A stretch of 64,000 bases of DNA. Origin: Agaribacillus aureus (GTDB taxonomy: Bacteria; Bacteroidota; Bacteroidia; Cytophagales; Cyclobacteriaceae). Positions within the stretch are counted from its first letter, which is position 1. The number at the start of each line of letters is the position of its first letter. The notes beneath the pieces were generated by a model. It saw only the letters and a program-made list of their open reading frames with translations. It ran no database searches and was not told the DNA's origin. The DNA lies in assembly GCA_030442055.1 (NCBI GenBank), contig JAUJEB010000003.1, forward strand, positions 124,001 through 188,000, in the 5' to 3' direction. Below are positions 29,117-37,940 of the stretch, piece after piece. The position numbers were made by a program, and so were the translations under genes.

Positions 29117-30354
29117 TATTGACTTTCCAGGAATTGATTCAGCTCTTCTACGGATTCGGAATACGTTAATGCATCGTTTAACTGGTAGTAGTTATTTTGG
29201 TCTACTGTTCTTGGATAGGCTTTTTTAGCTACCGCGATTTTGTCCTCTTCGTAGGTAAAAAGATCCATTACCGATTTGACCTGGGAGACATAAAGGCAAT
29301 TGGCTCTTAGTACCTGCTGGGTAATAGCCATCTTTTCATCCGCAAAAGACTTGTTTTTGATGGAGCTTACAGCCCTCTGAAAGTCGCCGTCAGCCATTCC
29401 TGAGCAATCGTTGGTGTGGGAAGTTGTTACCGGTCCGGTCACCAGGGTGGTTTCATTCGTACCTCCCCCAACAAGGTTGTTAATAAGAATTCTGTTATTA
29501 TTGCTATGTTGCAGTTTAACACTCCAGGTTGCACCGCTGGTTTCTTTCACGGTAAGTTTAAAATATTCCTTAAATTTCTTCCAGTCCTTTTCACGATAAT
29601 AAAATGGTACCTCTGTTTCATAAGCCACCTTTCCGTCGTAGGATACGGCTACCTGGGCATTAAGCGGTTCCTTCATTTCTATTTCCACGCCGGTCAGACT
29701 TTTTGTTTTGGTGTATTTCCAATCCAAAGTCCGTCCATCGCTTAAAACAATCTTTTTTCCTTCTACCCTTGCGGTCAGGTTATTGGACCCATGAGGCCCA
29801 GGGCTGGTATCGTTATTACGATCAGTGTAGCTGTCTTCGTGGCCTGCATAAGCGCCATCTTCCGGTAAATTCACGCTAAGGTTAACCCCTCCACGCTCAT
29901 TTACCTGCAAATCAACCAGGTTTCCGGACCCGCCCTGGTCAGCGTAGTCCACGGATGTTTCATCTACATACTCTGAATTTTCGGTATGGGTGGTCACAGG
30001 AATACTGACAGTTTGTTCTTCCCTGACCGGTTTTGCTGAGGTGCTGACAGGCCTGAATACATATTTGCCTTTTTTTCCTCTTTTCAGGATAGCTGTCATT
30101 TGCTTACCGGGTGTTAACATCATTTGTTTGGAAAGCGCCGGAGCGCCTGCCTTTTCAAATCTGACGTTGAGCTGTGCAAAATCTCCTGAAATATCCAGGG
30201 CCTCTACTCTTGAAGCCGGTGATGTATTAATTTGAGCCCCGTTGACAGCAAGGTAAAACTTCTCCCCTTGTTCTGTAAATAAAATGACATCTGTTTTCTG
30301 GGCAAAGCATGTATATGCTAACAGATGTGAAACAATAAAAATCAATTTTGTCAT
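29116..30354 (-). CDS. DUF4476-containing secreted protein
   Basis: This 412-residue protein, first in the four-gene operon, has a signal peptide (to YTCFAQ) followed by a beta-rich N-terminal half. The C-terminal domain (about residues 317-412, CSGMADGDFQRAV... to VEELNQFLES) matches DUF4476, a helical repeat domain common in Bacteroidota with unknown function. Its TAA overlaps the ATG of the CsgG-like gene. It probably acts in the periplasm with the three downstream products. Confidence 0.75.
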   Translation of the reverse strand: MTKLIFIVSHLLAYTCFAQKTDVILFTEQGEKFYLAVNGAQINTSPASRVEALDISGDFAQLNVRFEKAGAPALSKQMMLTPGKQMTAILKRGKKGKYVFRPVSTSAKPVREEQTVSIPVTTHTENSEYVDETSVDYADQGGSGNLVDLQVNERGGVNLSVNLPEDGAYAGHEDSYTDRNNDTSPGPHGSNNLTARVEGKKIVLSDGRTLDWKYTKTKSLTGVEIEMKEPLNAQVAVSYDGKVAYETEVPFYYREKDWKKFKEYFKLTVKETSGATWSVKLQHSNNNRILINNLVGGGTNETTLVTGPVTTSHTNDCSGMADGDFQRAVSSIKNKSFADEKMAITQQVLRANCLYVSQVKSVMDLFTYEEDKIAVAKKAYPRTVDQNNYYQLNDALTYSESVEELNQFLESQ

Positions 30355-30631
30355 GTCTAAAAATAATTTATTAACTTCCTCTTATAATTTGTCAACAGGT
30401 TAAATTTGAGGACAGTCTTTTCAATTTTCTAGGCACGACTACGCGTTCCTTTTTTGGAATATTGCAAAGAAACGGCTTTAACAGGCCAGAAACCTTAAGA
30501 TGTTTCTCTACACCTTCTCTACATTCGGTATGTTTAACTTGCTTATTTCTTTACAAACTATTTACTATGCAGCTGATTATCCAACATTTTTAAAGCAAAC
30601 ATCTCTACATTTTTAAACGTCACCAAAACTT
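30355..30631. promoter_or_regulatory. Divergent promoter region with three TCTCTACA copies
   Basis: This 277-bp gap separates the envelope operon from the divergent TPR/LuxR-type gene. TCTCTACA occurs at 30505-30512, 30516-30523 and 30602-30609, all on the plus strand; the first two are 11 bp apart, one helical turn. The divergent regulator could bind here, but nothing more than repetition supports this. I could not assign a -33/-7 Bacteroidota promoter with confidence. Confidence 0.35.
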
Positions 30632-32428
30632 ATGAGAAACCTACTGTTATGCCTACTCTCTTTCATCATTAGTTTGCAGACATTTGGTCAATCTAAAGTC
30701 ATCGATAGCCTGGAAAATCAATTGCTGGACAAGGAATTGTCGGATTACGAAAGAAAAAATCTGCTGATTACACTTGGCAGGCGCTACACCAGCAAAGGAC
30801 TGCCCGACAAAGCCTTTGAAAACCTGGATAAGGCATTGGCGATCCCCGTCGCAAAAGACTCCCTCGCACCTTTGCTCCACCTGGAATATGCCAAAAACTA
30901 TTATGTAACAGGTGACTTTTTAAAGGCGCTCGATTATATGGCTAAACTTGAAAATTTCACCAGGCAGGAAAGCGACAGGATACTGACAGCCGCCAAGACA
31001 GGTAAACCCCAGGTCAACGAGCTTTTAAGTGTTGATGATGTTTATATGGTGGCCGGAGAGATATATCGCAAAATCGGGAACTTTGAAAAAGCATTGGAAA
31101 ATGCGTTGAAAGGCAAAGAAATGGCAGAATTGCTGGACAGACAGAAATCTGTGGCAAACGCTTACAACAATATCGGCATTATCTCCAAACTCCAGGGCGA
31201 TTTGGAAAATGCAAAAAAATACTACCGGATGGCACTGGATATGAACCGTAAATTAGCGCGAAAATTCAACATCGGTTCCAATTATAACAATATGGGCCTC
31301 ATCTATCGCAGCACCAAACAATACGATAGCGCCCTGACCTGTTTCAAACAGGCGCTGGATTACATTAAGTCTCCTTACGGCACTGCTACTATTTACAGCA
31401 ACCTGGGAGCGGTTTATTACGATTTGAAAGCATTTGACACTGCAAAGAATTACCACCAAAAAGCCTTACTAATTCAGGAAGAACATGGTTACAAAGAGCA
31501 GGCAAGTCTTTCCAGGATCAACCTCGCCGGCGTTAATAAAGAGCTCGGCCGCTATGATGATGGAATCAGCCTGGCCCTCAATGCCTATAAGGTAAATGAG
31601 GCGGAACAAAATTATGATTTATTGAGCAACGCTTCAGAGGTACTTGCGAATACCTATGAAAAAAAGGGAGATTTTGAAAATGGCCTTTTTTATCACCGAA
31701 AACATAAGCAGTATCACGATAGCGTATACAATGAAAACAAACGGCAGGAAATCGTCGCACAACAAATGAAATTTGAGAGTGAGGAAAAAATAAAGGAAAA
31801 CGAGCTGCTGCGTAAACAGGCAGAATTAAATGAAGCCAAAATCAGATTTCAATACATTGTAGGAGGTATACTTATCGTCGTGTTACTGCTATCCATATGG
31901 GTGTTTTACCTTACGCTAAAGCGGAATAAGATAAAACGTGAACTCACCAATCAGAAACTGGTAAATGAGAAAAATGAAAGAAACTACCTTGAGAAGGAGC
32001 TGGTATTCAAGAACCGGGAGCTGGTTAATTTTTCCCTTCAAATCGTAGAGAAAAATGACTTTATAGGAGAAGTAACCAGGGAAATAGATAAATGGTCTAA
32101 AAATGGTCTGAAAAGTACTGAAAGCGTCAAGGAACTCTCCAAAAAACTCAAGGCAAACAGCATTATTAACAAGCATCAAAAAGAGTTTGATGCCCATGTC
32201 AACAGCATATATGAGTCATTTTACAATAAGCTGGAGCATAAATATCCGGGCTTGACCCAAAACGAAAAGAGACTGGCTGCCCTGCTGCGGCTTAAACTTA
32301 GCTCAAAGGAAATTTCCTCCATTACGGGCATTTCTTCCAAAAGTGTGGATATGAGCAGGTATCGCCTTCGTAAAAAACTCGACCTGGAAACCGAGGATAA
32401 TTTAATAGAGGTTTTAACCCATATATAA
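30632..32428 (+). CDS. TPR transcriptional regulator with LuxR-type helix-turn-helix
   Basis: This 598-residue protein has a signal peptide (to QTFGQ), six or more TPR repeats (about 45-370), and a coiled stretch. One membrane helix (about 408-430, GGILIVVLLLSIWVF) follows, then a cytoplasmic coiled coil and a C-terminal helix-turn-helix (LTQNEKRLAALLRLKLSSKE, then ISSITGISSKSVDMSRYRLR). The arrangement is a Bacteroidota membrane-anchored one-component regulator: periplasmic TPRs sense and the LuxR-like domain binds DNA or contacts polymerase. It is divergent from the CsgG/LPP20 operon, which is its obvious candidate target. Confidence 0.85.
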   Translation: MRNLLLCLLSFIISLQTFGQSKVIDSLENQLLDKELSDYERKNLLITLGRRYTSKGLPDKAFENLDKALAIPVAKDSLAPLLHLEYAKNYYVTGDFLKALDYMAKLENFTRQESDRILTAAKTGKPQVNELLSVDDVYMVAGEIYRKIGNFEKALENALKGKEMAELLDRQKSVANAYNNIGIISKLQGDLENAKKYYRMALDMNRKLARKFNIGSNYNNMGLIYRSTKQYDSALTCFKQALDYIKSPYGTATIYSNLGAVYYDLKAFDTAKNYHQKALLIQEEHGYKEQASLSRINLAGVNKELGRYDDGISLALNAYKVNEAEQNYDLLSNASEVLANTYEKKGDFENGLFYHRKHKQYHDSVYNENKRQEIVAQQMKFESEEKIKENELLRKQAELNEAKIRFQYIVGGILIVVLLLSIWVFYLTLKRNKIKRELTNQKLVNEKNERNYLEKELVFKNRELVNFSLQIVEKNDFIGEVTREIDKWSKNGLKSTESVKELSKKLKANSIINKHQKEFDAHVNSIYESFYNKLEHKYPGLTQNEKRLAALLRLKLSSKEISSITGISSKSVDMSRYRLRKKLDLETEDNLIEVLTHI

Positions 32429-32448
32429 CGATCAGTAAAAACCGCGGT

Positions 32449-33900
32449 TCATTTTCCGACCTGATCTTGCACCTCCAGGCGCAATCTTTCTATGGCCTCT
32501 CGATGCCTTTGGTGAGACTTTATACCATATTCTTCAAAAGCTGCCGCAATTTCAGGAGAATCTTCCAACATTCCTTTGTCATCGATTTTCGAGATCCAAT
32601 GATCCAATACCTCTCTCATCGATTCTAAGGATGCCGAACTTTCGGGATTGGTCGCCAGGTTGTTTAGTTCGTAGGGATCGTTTTGAAGGTCATACAATTC
32701 CTCTGCGTCCATCGGCTTTAATAACCTGGCCTGATGTGGGTTTAGTTGATCACCTGCTGCCAAAATATTCAACAGGTGATAAATGGGATGATTTGCCTTT
32801 CGGTAAGCGGTGGCAGTGCTATTGATAGAAAAATCATGATGATAATTTCTTATATATTTAAAACGCTGACTTCTGACGCTCCTGGATTTAAAAAAAGTTT
32901 CGCCGATCCTATCGGCAGCACCAAAGACATACTTTCTTGTGTCTGCTCCAGGTTCACCCAAAAATGGGATCCCCTGGGTTGGATTGGATCTTAATCCGGC
33001 TAACCTGAGGGTAGTTGCGTTTACATCGATCAGGCTTAGCAGGCGCTCATCTGTGTCGGTATGGTCGAGGTATTTTTTTCTGATTTCAGGATCGTATGAG
33101 GAAATAATCAGCGGTACTTTTAATCCGGAATCATAGAGATAGTTTTTTGCCCTGGTCATCGGTCTTCCATGATCAGAGAAAAAGAATATCAACGTATTTT
33201 TCAATAAGTCGCGTTTTTGCAGATCACCGACGATATGTGCCACCTGTTTGTCCAATACCTGGATAGATTCAAAATATAAGGCCCAATCCTTTCTGGCCAC
33301 CGAATGATCCGGATAATAAGGGGGAAGCTTTATAACGTCGGGGGCCACCGGATTGATCGTGTCTCTGGAAAACCCGCGATGTGTTAAACCCAGACATATC
33401 CTTGCAAAAAAGGGTTTTTCATTATTTAAACTGTCCCAATGCTGATGTTGATAGCTGTCAGCATCATACCTGAATAACCAATCAGTCTTACCATTGCCGG
33501 GATAGGATCTGATGTTTGCGGTCTGATAACCATGCTTTTCCAGGAGCACCTGGATAGGAAAAATACTATCGGGTAAATCCGGCTTCAGATGGTCGGGATA
33601 GCGCATATGATGGGCGCCTAAGGCATCCTGGTAATAGCCTGTAACCAGGGCTGTTCTGCTGGGCGAACAGACAGGGGCTGTAGCAAATGCATTGGTGTAA
33701 CGGGTGCCTTGCTTTGCCAGGGCATCAATGGCCGGTGTTTTGACGAGACGGTTACCGTAACACGCCAGATCAGGCGAAAGATCTTCGGCGATAATCCAGA
33801 CAATGTTAGGGCTGCCGGTGTTCAGATCAGTCAATTTCTCATCCGAACGGCCACAACTAAGCACCAAAAATGCGCAAAGCACGTATAAAGAGCTTCTCAT
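32449..33900 (-). CDS. S1-family sulfatase (lipoprotein)
   Basis: This 483-residue lipoprotein (LVLSC, Cys16) has the formylglycine motif CSPSRTALVTG with the modified residue at Cys78. The N-terminal metal-site strand is NIVWIIAEDLSPDLACYGN, and FFFSDHGRPMTR carries the second metal site. The C-terminal subdomain contains EELYDLQNDPYELNNL. It resembles the heparan N-sulfatase-like branch of S1 sulfatases, which remove sulfate from sugars; the exact S1 subfamily and substrate cannot be set by eye. It is the last gene of the susC-led operon, 17 bp after the flavinylation-motif protein, and suggests that the glycan taken up is sulfated. Confidence 0.9.
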   Translation of the reverse strand: MRSSLYVLCAFLVLSCGRSDEKLTDLNTGSPNIVWIIAEDLSPDLACYGNRLVKTPAIDALAKQGTRYTNAFATAPVCSPSRTALVTGYYQDALGAHHMRYPDHLKPDLPDSIFPIQVLLEKHGYQTANIRSYPGNGKTDWLFRYDADSYQHQHWDSLNNEKPFFARICLGLTHRGFSRDTINPVAPDVIKLPPYYPDHSVARKDWALYFESIQVLDKQVAHIVGDLQKRDLLKNTLIFFFSDHGRPMTRAKNYLYDSGLKVPLIISSYDPEIRKKYLDHTDTDERLLSLIDVNATTLRLAGLRSNPTQGIPFLGEPGADTRKYVFGAADRIGETFFKSRSVRSQRFKYIRNYHHDFSINSTATAYRKANHPIYHLLNILAAGDQLNPHQARLLKPMDAEELYDLQNDPYELNNLATNPESSASLESMREVLDHWISKIDDKGMLEDSPEIAAAFEEYGIKSHQRHREAIERLRLEVQDQVGK

Positions 33901-33917
33901 AGATTTAAACCTTTGGA

Positions 33918-35018
33918 TTATTTTTTGTTATCAAAAAATACCTTTATCAAATAATTATAGGCGTATTCGCGCGACCTGGTGATCTCCATTAAATCAGCTG
34001 TAACAGAAGGAGTCAAACATCCCGGGTTATCATCGAGAAAACCCAGGTAATTCCTTAGCTGATTCTTAGTCATAGCCGTTACATGTTTAGCGAGGAGCTG
34101 CGCAGCAGTCGCATCTGCCGTATCCATCTTTTTTATCAACAATGTTTTTGTATTCACGTCTAATGATGGAAATATCCCGAATAGCTGCGCTGTGACTCCC
34201 TGATCATTTAACACAGATACCGGCATTTTCTTAAGAATATAAGTGCGAATAAGCGGGGAACCTTCTTTAAATATCGATATAATTTGCTGGGTATGCGCGC
34301 TGAAGTTTTCCTTATCCAGTTGCTTAAGCGCATAGGCCTGATAGTCTTCATAGGGAGTGTATAAAAAATAGTGATTAAGCGCCTCTGAGTGGATAGACTC
34401 CAGATAAGCGATCATCTGCTTTTTTACCTCTCCGTGCACCAAATGCCATAATGTGTAACATGAATACAGTCCGCCATCAACCACTGCTTCCTTGATTTCT
34501 TTTTTGGTAGCCCCCGACATACCATCCACTTTCCCGAAACCGGGCTTATAAGTTTCTGCCGGCACCCGGTCTACGAGGTCAGAAATCTTTTTTCGCCTTA
34601 AAATAGAATTGTCGTCCAGCAGCAAATGATGAAGCCTGGCATAATCATCGTGGTCAAAAGGATCGTGCTCATACTTGGTGAGGGGAAATTTCGGGGAAGT
34701 ACCATAGCCCACATAATTGCCCAGCAAGTTCCAATAAATCTTGATGTTGGCCAGCTTACACTCTCCGTCTGCGCAGACAGGTGTTTCCAGGTCGGCAAAA
34801 AACAGCAAAGGATTTCCGGTAGTATCCGACAGGAGGCTGACACTGTGATAAAGCAGGGTATCCTGGCTTTGGAATGTGAATACCTCCCGCTCCCGGATCG
34901 CCAGTTTCCATTCCTCCCCCATGGTAAAAAACATGGGTTTTCTCCCGGGTTCCGTATCTAAACGAAACCCGGCAAGGAGCAAGAGTATCAAAATTGGCAG
35001 GCTACTTTTGACAATCAC
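33918..35018 (-). CDS. Secreted protein with an FMN-flavinylation motif
   Basis: This 366-residue protein starts at a GTG at 35018 overlapping the TGA of the FAD oxidoreductase (GTGA). A hydrophobic signal sequence (residues 5-18) directs export. Residues 165-171 read DGMSGAT, which fits the DxxSGAT motif where ApbE-type transferases attach FMN through phosphate to Thr (here Thr171). Around residue 80 is a Cys pair, VCADGECK (Cys82, Cys87). The C-terminal half (about 210-360) is helical and may be HEAT-like repeats. A function as electron partner of the FAD enzyme translated with it is inferred. No ApbE gene lies in the window. The rest of the protein matches no family I recognise. Confidence 0.6.
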   Translation of the reverse strand: MIVKSSLPILILLLLAGFRLDTEPGRKPMFFTMGEEWKLAIREREVFTFQSQDTLLYHSVSLLSDTTGNPLLFFADLETPVCADGECKLANIKIYWNLLGNYVGYGTSPKFPLTKYEHDPFDHDDYARLHHLLLDDNSILRRKKISDLVDRVPAETYKPGFGKVDGMSGATKKEIKEAVVDGGLYSCYTLWHLVHGEVKKQMIAYLESIHSEALNHYFLYTPYEDYQAYALKQLDKENFSAHTQQIISIFKEGSPLIRTYILKKMPVSVLNDQGVTAQLFGIFPSLDVNTKTLLIKKMDTADATAAQLLAKHVTAMTKNQLRNYLGFLDDNPGCLTPSVTADLMEITRSREYAYNYLIKVFFDNKK

Positions 35019-36796
35019 TGTTGATTTTCAATAAGCGTCATATATTCATTTAAGTGATGGGTATAGACTTCTCGCGGAGTGACGTTATATTTTTTACATA
35101 TGGCAGCCGCCAGCCCGACCGCAGCACCCATCTGTCCGGTGGTTCTCATGACCCTGGGCCCACCCAGGCCAATATGAGAACAGCTAAAATTACGACCGGC
35201 CATAAACAGGTTCGTAATATTCTTTGAATACAGGCTTCTATACGGAATATAGTATTTTTCAGTCCTATAAAAGATGGCCTCTGACAGAAAATCCGGCACC
35301 GCTTCATCTTGTAAATTTCTTTGGAAATGCACATCAATCGCCCGGGTTTCCATCACCACAGAGTCGGGGAACTTCCTGAGCTCCGCCACGTCCTTAAACG
35401 TAAAGATATGATCTCCCACCAAACGCCGCGATTCCCGCTTGCCAACCAGGTATGATACCCATTGCAATCTGACATTTTTGTGCTCTTCCAACTTTTTGGC
35501 GTTGGCAAATGATCCAAATATAGCACGCAGCATATGATCCCGGATCTCTTCGGCATCGTGTATCTGATGCAGATCATTCCTCGAAAACTCCCAATACCAC
35601 TCCCCCGCTATGGCGACATGGTCTTTGGCGATTTCCATAGCCCAGGGAACATCGCAAAACACCTGCTCTTCCTCTGTTTTTTCCGTTTGCCAAAGTACTG
35701 AGGAGCCCATGACAAAATCATCTGGTGTTTCGGGGCTCCAAAGTTCACCCCATTCATCCCACGCCTCGCCGTAGGTATCTACACCTTCACGACCATAAGA
35801 AAACTCCGCTCCGGCCCAGAAGCCAATCCATGCATCCCCGGTAGAATCGACAAAACGCGGCGCATAGAACCGGATCCTTTCCCCTGTCGCGGTATGGCGG
35901 GCATCTACGTATTGGATGGTATTGTTCTTTGCGACGGCGTCATAAGCCCTCCAATTGAGGAAAAGGCTGATGTTCTTAATACTTTTTACATTTCTGTCCC
36001 TCTTTTCCTGATCATATTTGGCCTCGGCCGAGCCGTTGGGATAGTGCTCGGTGTCGATCATTTTCAAAATTCGCTCATATTTACCATAGATACCCAGGGT
36101 GTGGACGCGTATCTCGCTGCTGGCATTTCCGCCCAGCACCGGCCGGTCATGGATCAAAGCAACCTTTAAGCCTTGTTCGGCGGCGGCAATGGCGGCAGCA
36201 CAACCGGCCAATCCTCCCCCGGTAACTACCAGATCATACGTTTGCTCTTTTTCGGGGGCGGCATTTTCCACTAACTTGTCCTGCCGCCATGAAGCTAACG
36301 CTTTCACTGATGAAGGCGGCTGTGTCTGGGACTGGCTAAAATAAATGGCGTCACACCTTCCATTAAAACCGGTCAGGTCCACCAGCTGAATTTCAACCTG
36401 TTTTGATCGAATGCTTGTCTTGCCGGCATAGGCCCACGACCACCCAGGTGTCACGCCCAGGGTAGTTTCTAATTCCCTTCCATTGATCATCAACTTAAAC
36501 CTTCCGGGTGGCTCCCAGTTGCCGGGTACCCAATTCTTGGTTCTCACCCACACGTGATAGGTTCCTTTATTTTTAAAGTCGACTTTAGTGGTGGCATTGG
36601 CGACCGGAACGCCCAGGCCGTGGGCCATGAGATAGGGAGATCCCACTTGTTCAACAAACTGCGGGTCCACGATCCATCCGCCCTTGTCGATAAAGCTTTC
36701 CGCCTCTATCAGCACGTCCTGTTGGGCTCTTACCTGCCAAAAAACGGTAAGCAGGCAAACCAGGGTTAATAGTTTTTTAATTTCCATGTGTAACAT
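35015..36796 (-). CDS. Secreted FAD-dependent oxidoreductase with N-terminal carbohydrate-binding-like domain
   Basis: This 593-residue protein has a signal peptide (to VRAQ); a second ATG three codons in could also be the start. Residues 25-155 form a beta-rich domain (HVWVRTKNWVPGNWEPPG) like carbohydrate-binding modules. From about 186 comes an FAD_oxidored-type Rossmann domain: DLVVTGGGLAGCAAAIAAAE, then RPVLGGNASSEIR. The C-terminal FAD-closing segment is NLFMAGRNFSCSHIGLGG. GKRESRR and IPYRS are also shared with its cytoplasmic paralogue at 52054. It should oxidise a sugar or glycoside in the periplasm or at the surface. The gene follows the propeller hydrolase by 17 bp and overlaps the flavinylation-motif gene, its likely redox partner. 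Confidence 0.82.
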   Translation of the reverse strand: MLHMEIKKLLTLVCLLTVFWQVRAQQDVLIEAESFIDKGGWIVDPQFVEQVGSPYLMAHGLGVPVANATTKVDFKNKGTYHVWVRTKNWVPGNWEPPGRFKLMINGRELETTLGVTPGWSWAYAGKTSIRSKQVEIQLVDLTGFNGRCDAIYFSQSQTQPPSSVKALASWRQDKLVENAAPEKEQTYDLVVTGGGLAGCAAAIAAAEQGLKVALIHDRPVLGGNASSEIRVHTLGIYGKYERILKMIDTEHYPNGSAEAKYDQEKRDRNVKSIKNISLFLNWRAYDAVAKNNTIQYVDARHTATGERIRFYAPRFVDSTGDAWIGFWAGAEFSYGREGVDTYGEAWDEWGELWSPETPDDFVMGSSVLWQTEKTEEEQVFCDVPWAMEIAKDHVAIAGEWYWEFSRNDLHQIHDAEEIRDHMLRAIFGSFANAKKLEEHKNVRLQWVSYLVGKRESRRLVGDHIFTFKDVAELRKFPDSVVMETRAIDVHFQRNLQDEAVPDFLSEAIFYRTEKYYIPYRSLYSKNITNLFMAGRNFSCSHIGLGGPRVMRTTGQMGAAVGLAAAICKKYNVTPREVYTHHLNEYMTLIENQQ

Positions 36797-36813
36797 TTAT
36801 TAATTTCCTTTTT

Positions 36814-37935
36814 TTATTCTTTGTTTCCAAACTGATCCAGTGGTATATGCACATTAGCCGTTGCAGAGCCCTGGAAAGGATCTCCGTAGGCAACGGCACA
36901 ATACAGCATGGCAGGCCGCCCATTTTCTATTAACAATTGTGGGCGTTCGAGCCGGTGTACGTCATCGACCGCTCCGCCGACCCAGTGAATTTCCGTCTTT
37001 GAAACCAGGGCATTTTCAGCCGGTTTCCAATCCAGGCCATTCTTTGACTTAAAGAAGGCTAGGGCATTGGCATGATTGGTAAAACCTCCCCTCATATCTT
37101 TTACAATAGCATAGTATTGATCCTCTGTTTTTTGATACCAGATGTAGGGATCCTCAGCCGGAAACTTTTGTCCCTCAATATAAAAAATAGGGTCTTTGTA
37201 TTTTTTAAAAGGTCCGGCTGGATTTTCTGAAACCGCAGCCAAATGGGTGACCGGGCCTCCAAAGGGAAGTTCATGGTGCCTGGCTACCGCCTTATAAATT
37301 AAGAGTATCTTGCCATCTTTCATCAAAGTGACAGAAGGATTATTTGTCACAAGCGCATCGTAGGCTTCCTGATCCTGAGATACATCAATGAGCGGTTGAT
37401 CCAACCTTTGCCAGGGCCCATTGGGGTTTTTGGCCCGGGCCACACCAATACGCTGGTTATTACGATGTACAAAATTCAGGCTCTCAGTGGCTTTTCCGTC
37501 ACCGGTAGTACCCATATAATAAAGAAAGTATTCTCCGTTGAGTTTGTGGATTGTTGGATTGTGCGTTGTCAAACCATCCCAATACGCTTTGCCCCTGGCC
37601 GGCAAGGCCACGTCTTTAAATTGGAAAGGGCCACCAGGTTGCCTGGAGACGGCATGGGCGATTTCGGAATGGGTTACCCAGGCATTAAAACCATGTTGTC
37701 TTCGCCAGCGGGAATAGAACATATGATATAACCCATCATCTCCCCTTACAACAGAGCCTCCCCAGATAAAGTATTCATCCGCTTCCAATACCGATGTTTT
37801 GGGTACTGGTTTTAACAAGGCTGAAAAATCACCGATAGATCCGTCTTCTTTTTCAGTGTAGGTTCCACATTTCAAAAATAGTCCTGGTATTAATAAGACC
37901 GCAAAAGTGGTTACACAAAAGTTTGCAATTTTCAT
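36814..37935 (-). CDS. Five-bladed beta-propeller glycoside hydrolase (GH43/GH117-like)
   Basis: This 373-residue exported protein has a signal ending LFLKC, an atypical lipobox, so anchoring is uncertain. The blades show the usual GH43/GH117-clan patterns: WGGSVVRGDDGLYHMFYSRW, THNPTIHKLNGEYFLYYMG, NNPSVTLMKDGKILLIYK, AEDPYIWYQ and RPQLLIENGRP. Acidic residues at the blade starts could be catalytic, but I cannot assign nucleophile and acid with certainty. It lies in the susC-led operon between the discoidin/GH9-like gene (5 bp) and the FAD oxidoreductase (17 bp). Hydrolysis of an algal or plant oligosaccharide is a reasonable inference; the exact GH family is not. Confidence 0.75.
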   Translation of the reverse strand: MKIANFCVTTFAVLLIPGLFLKCGTYTEKEDGSIGDFSALLKPVPKTSVLEADEYFIWGGSVVRGDDGLYHMFYSRWRRQHGFNAWVTHSEIAHAVSRQPGGPFQFKDVALPARGKAYWDGLTTHNPTIHKLNGEYFLYYMGTTGDGKATESLNFVHRNNQRIGVARAKNPNGPWQRLDQPLIDVSQDQEAYDALVTNNPSVTLMKDGKILLIYKAVARHHELPFGGPVTHLAAVSENPAGPFKKYKDPIFYIEGQKFPAEDPYIWYQKTEDQYYAIVKDMRGGFTNHANALAFFKSKNGLDWKPAENALVSKTEIHWVGGAVDDVHRLERPQLLIENGRPAMLYCAVAYGDPFQGSATANVHIPLDQFGNKE

Positions 37936-37940
37936 GTCCG

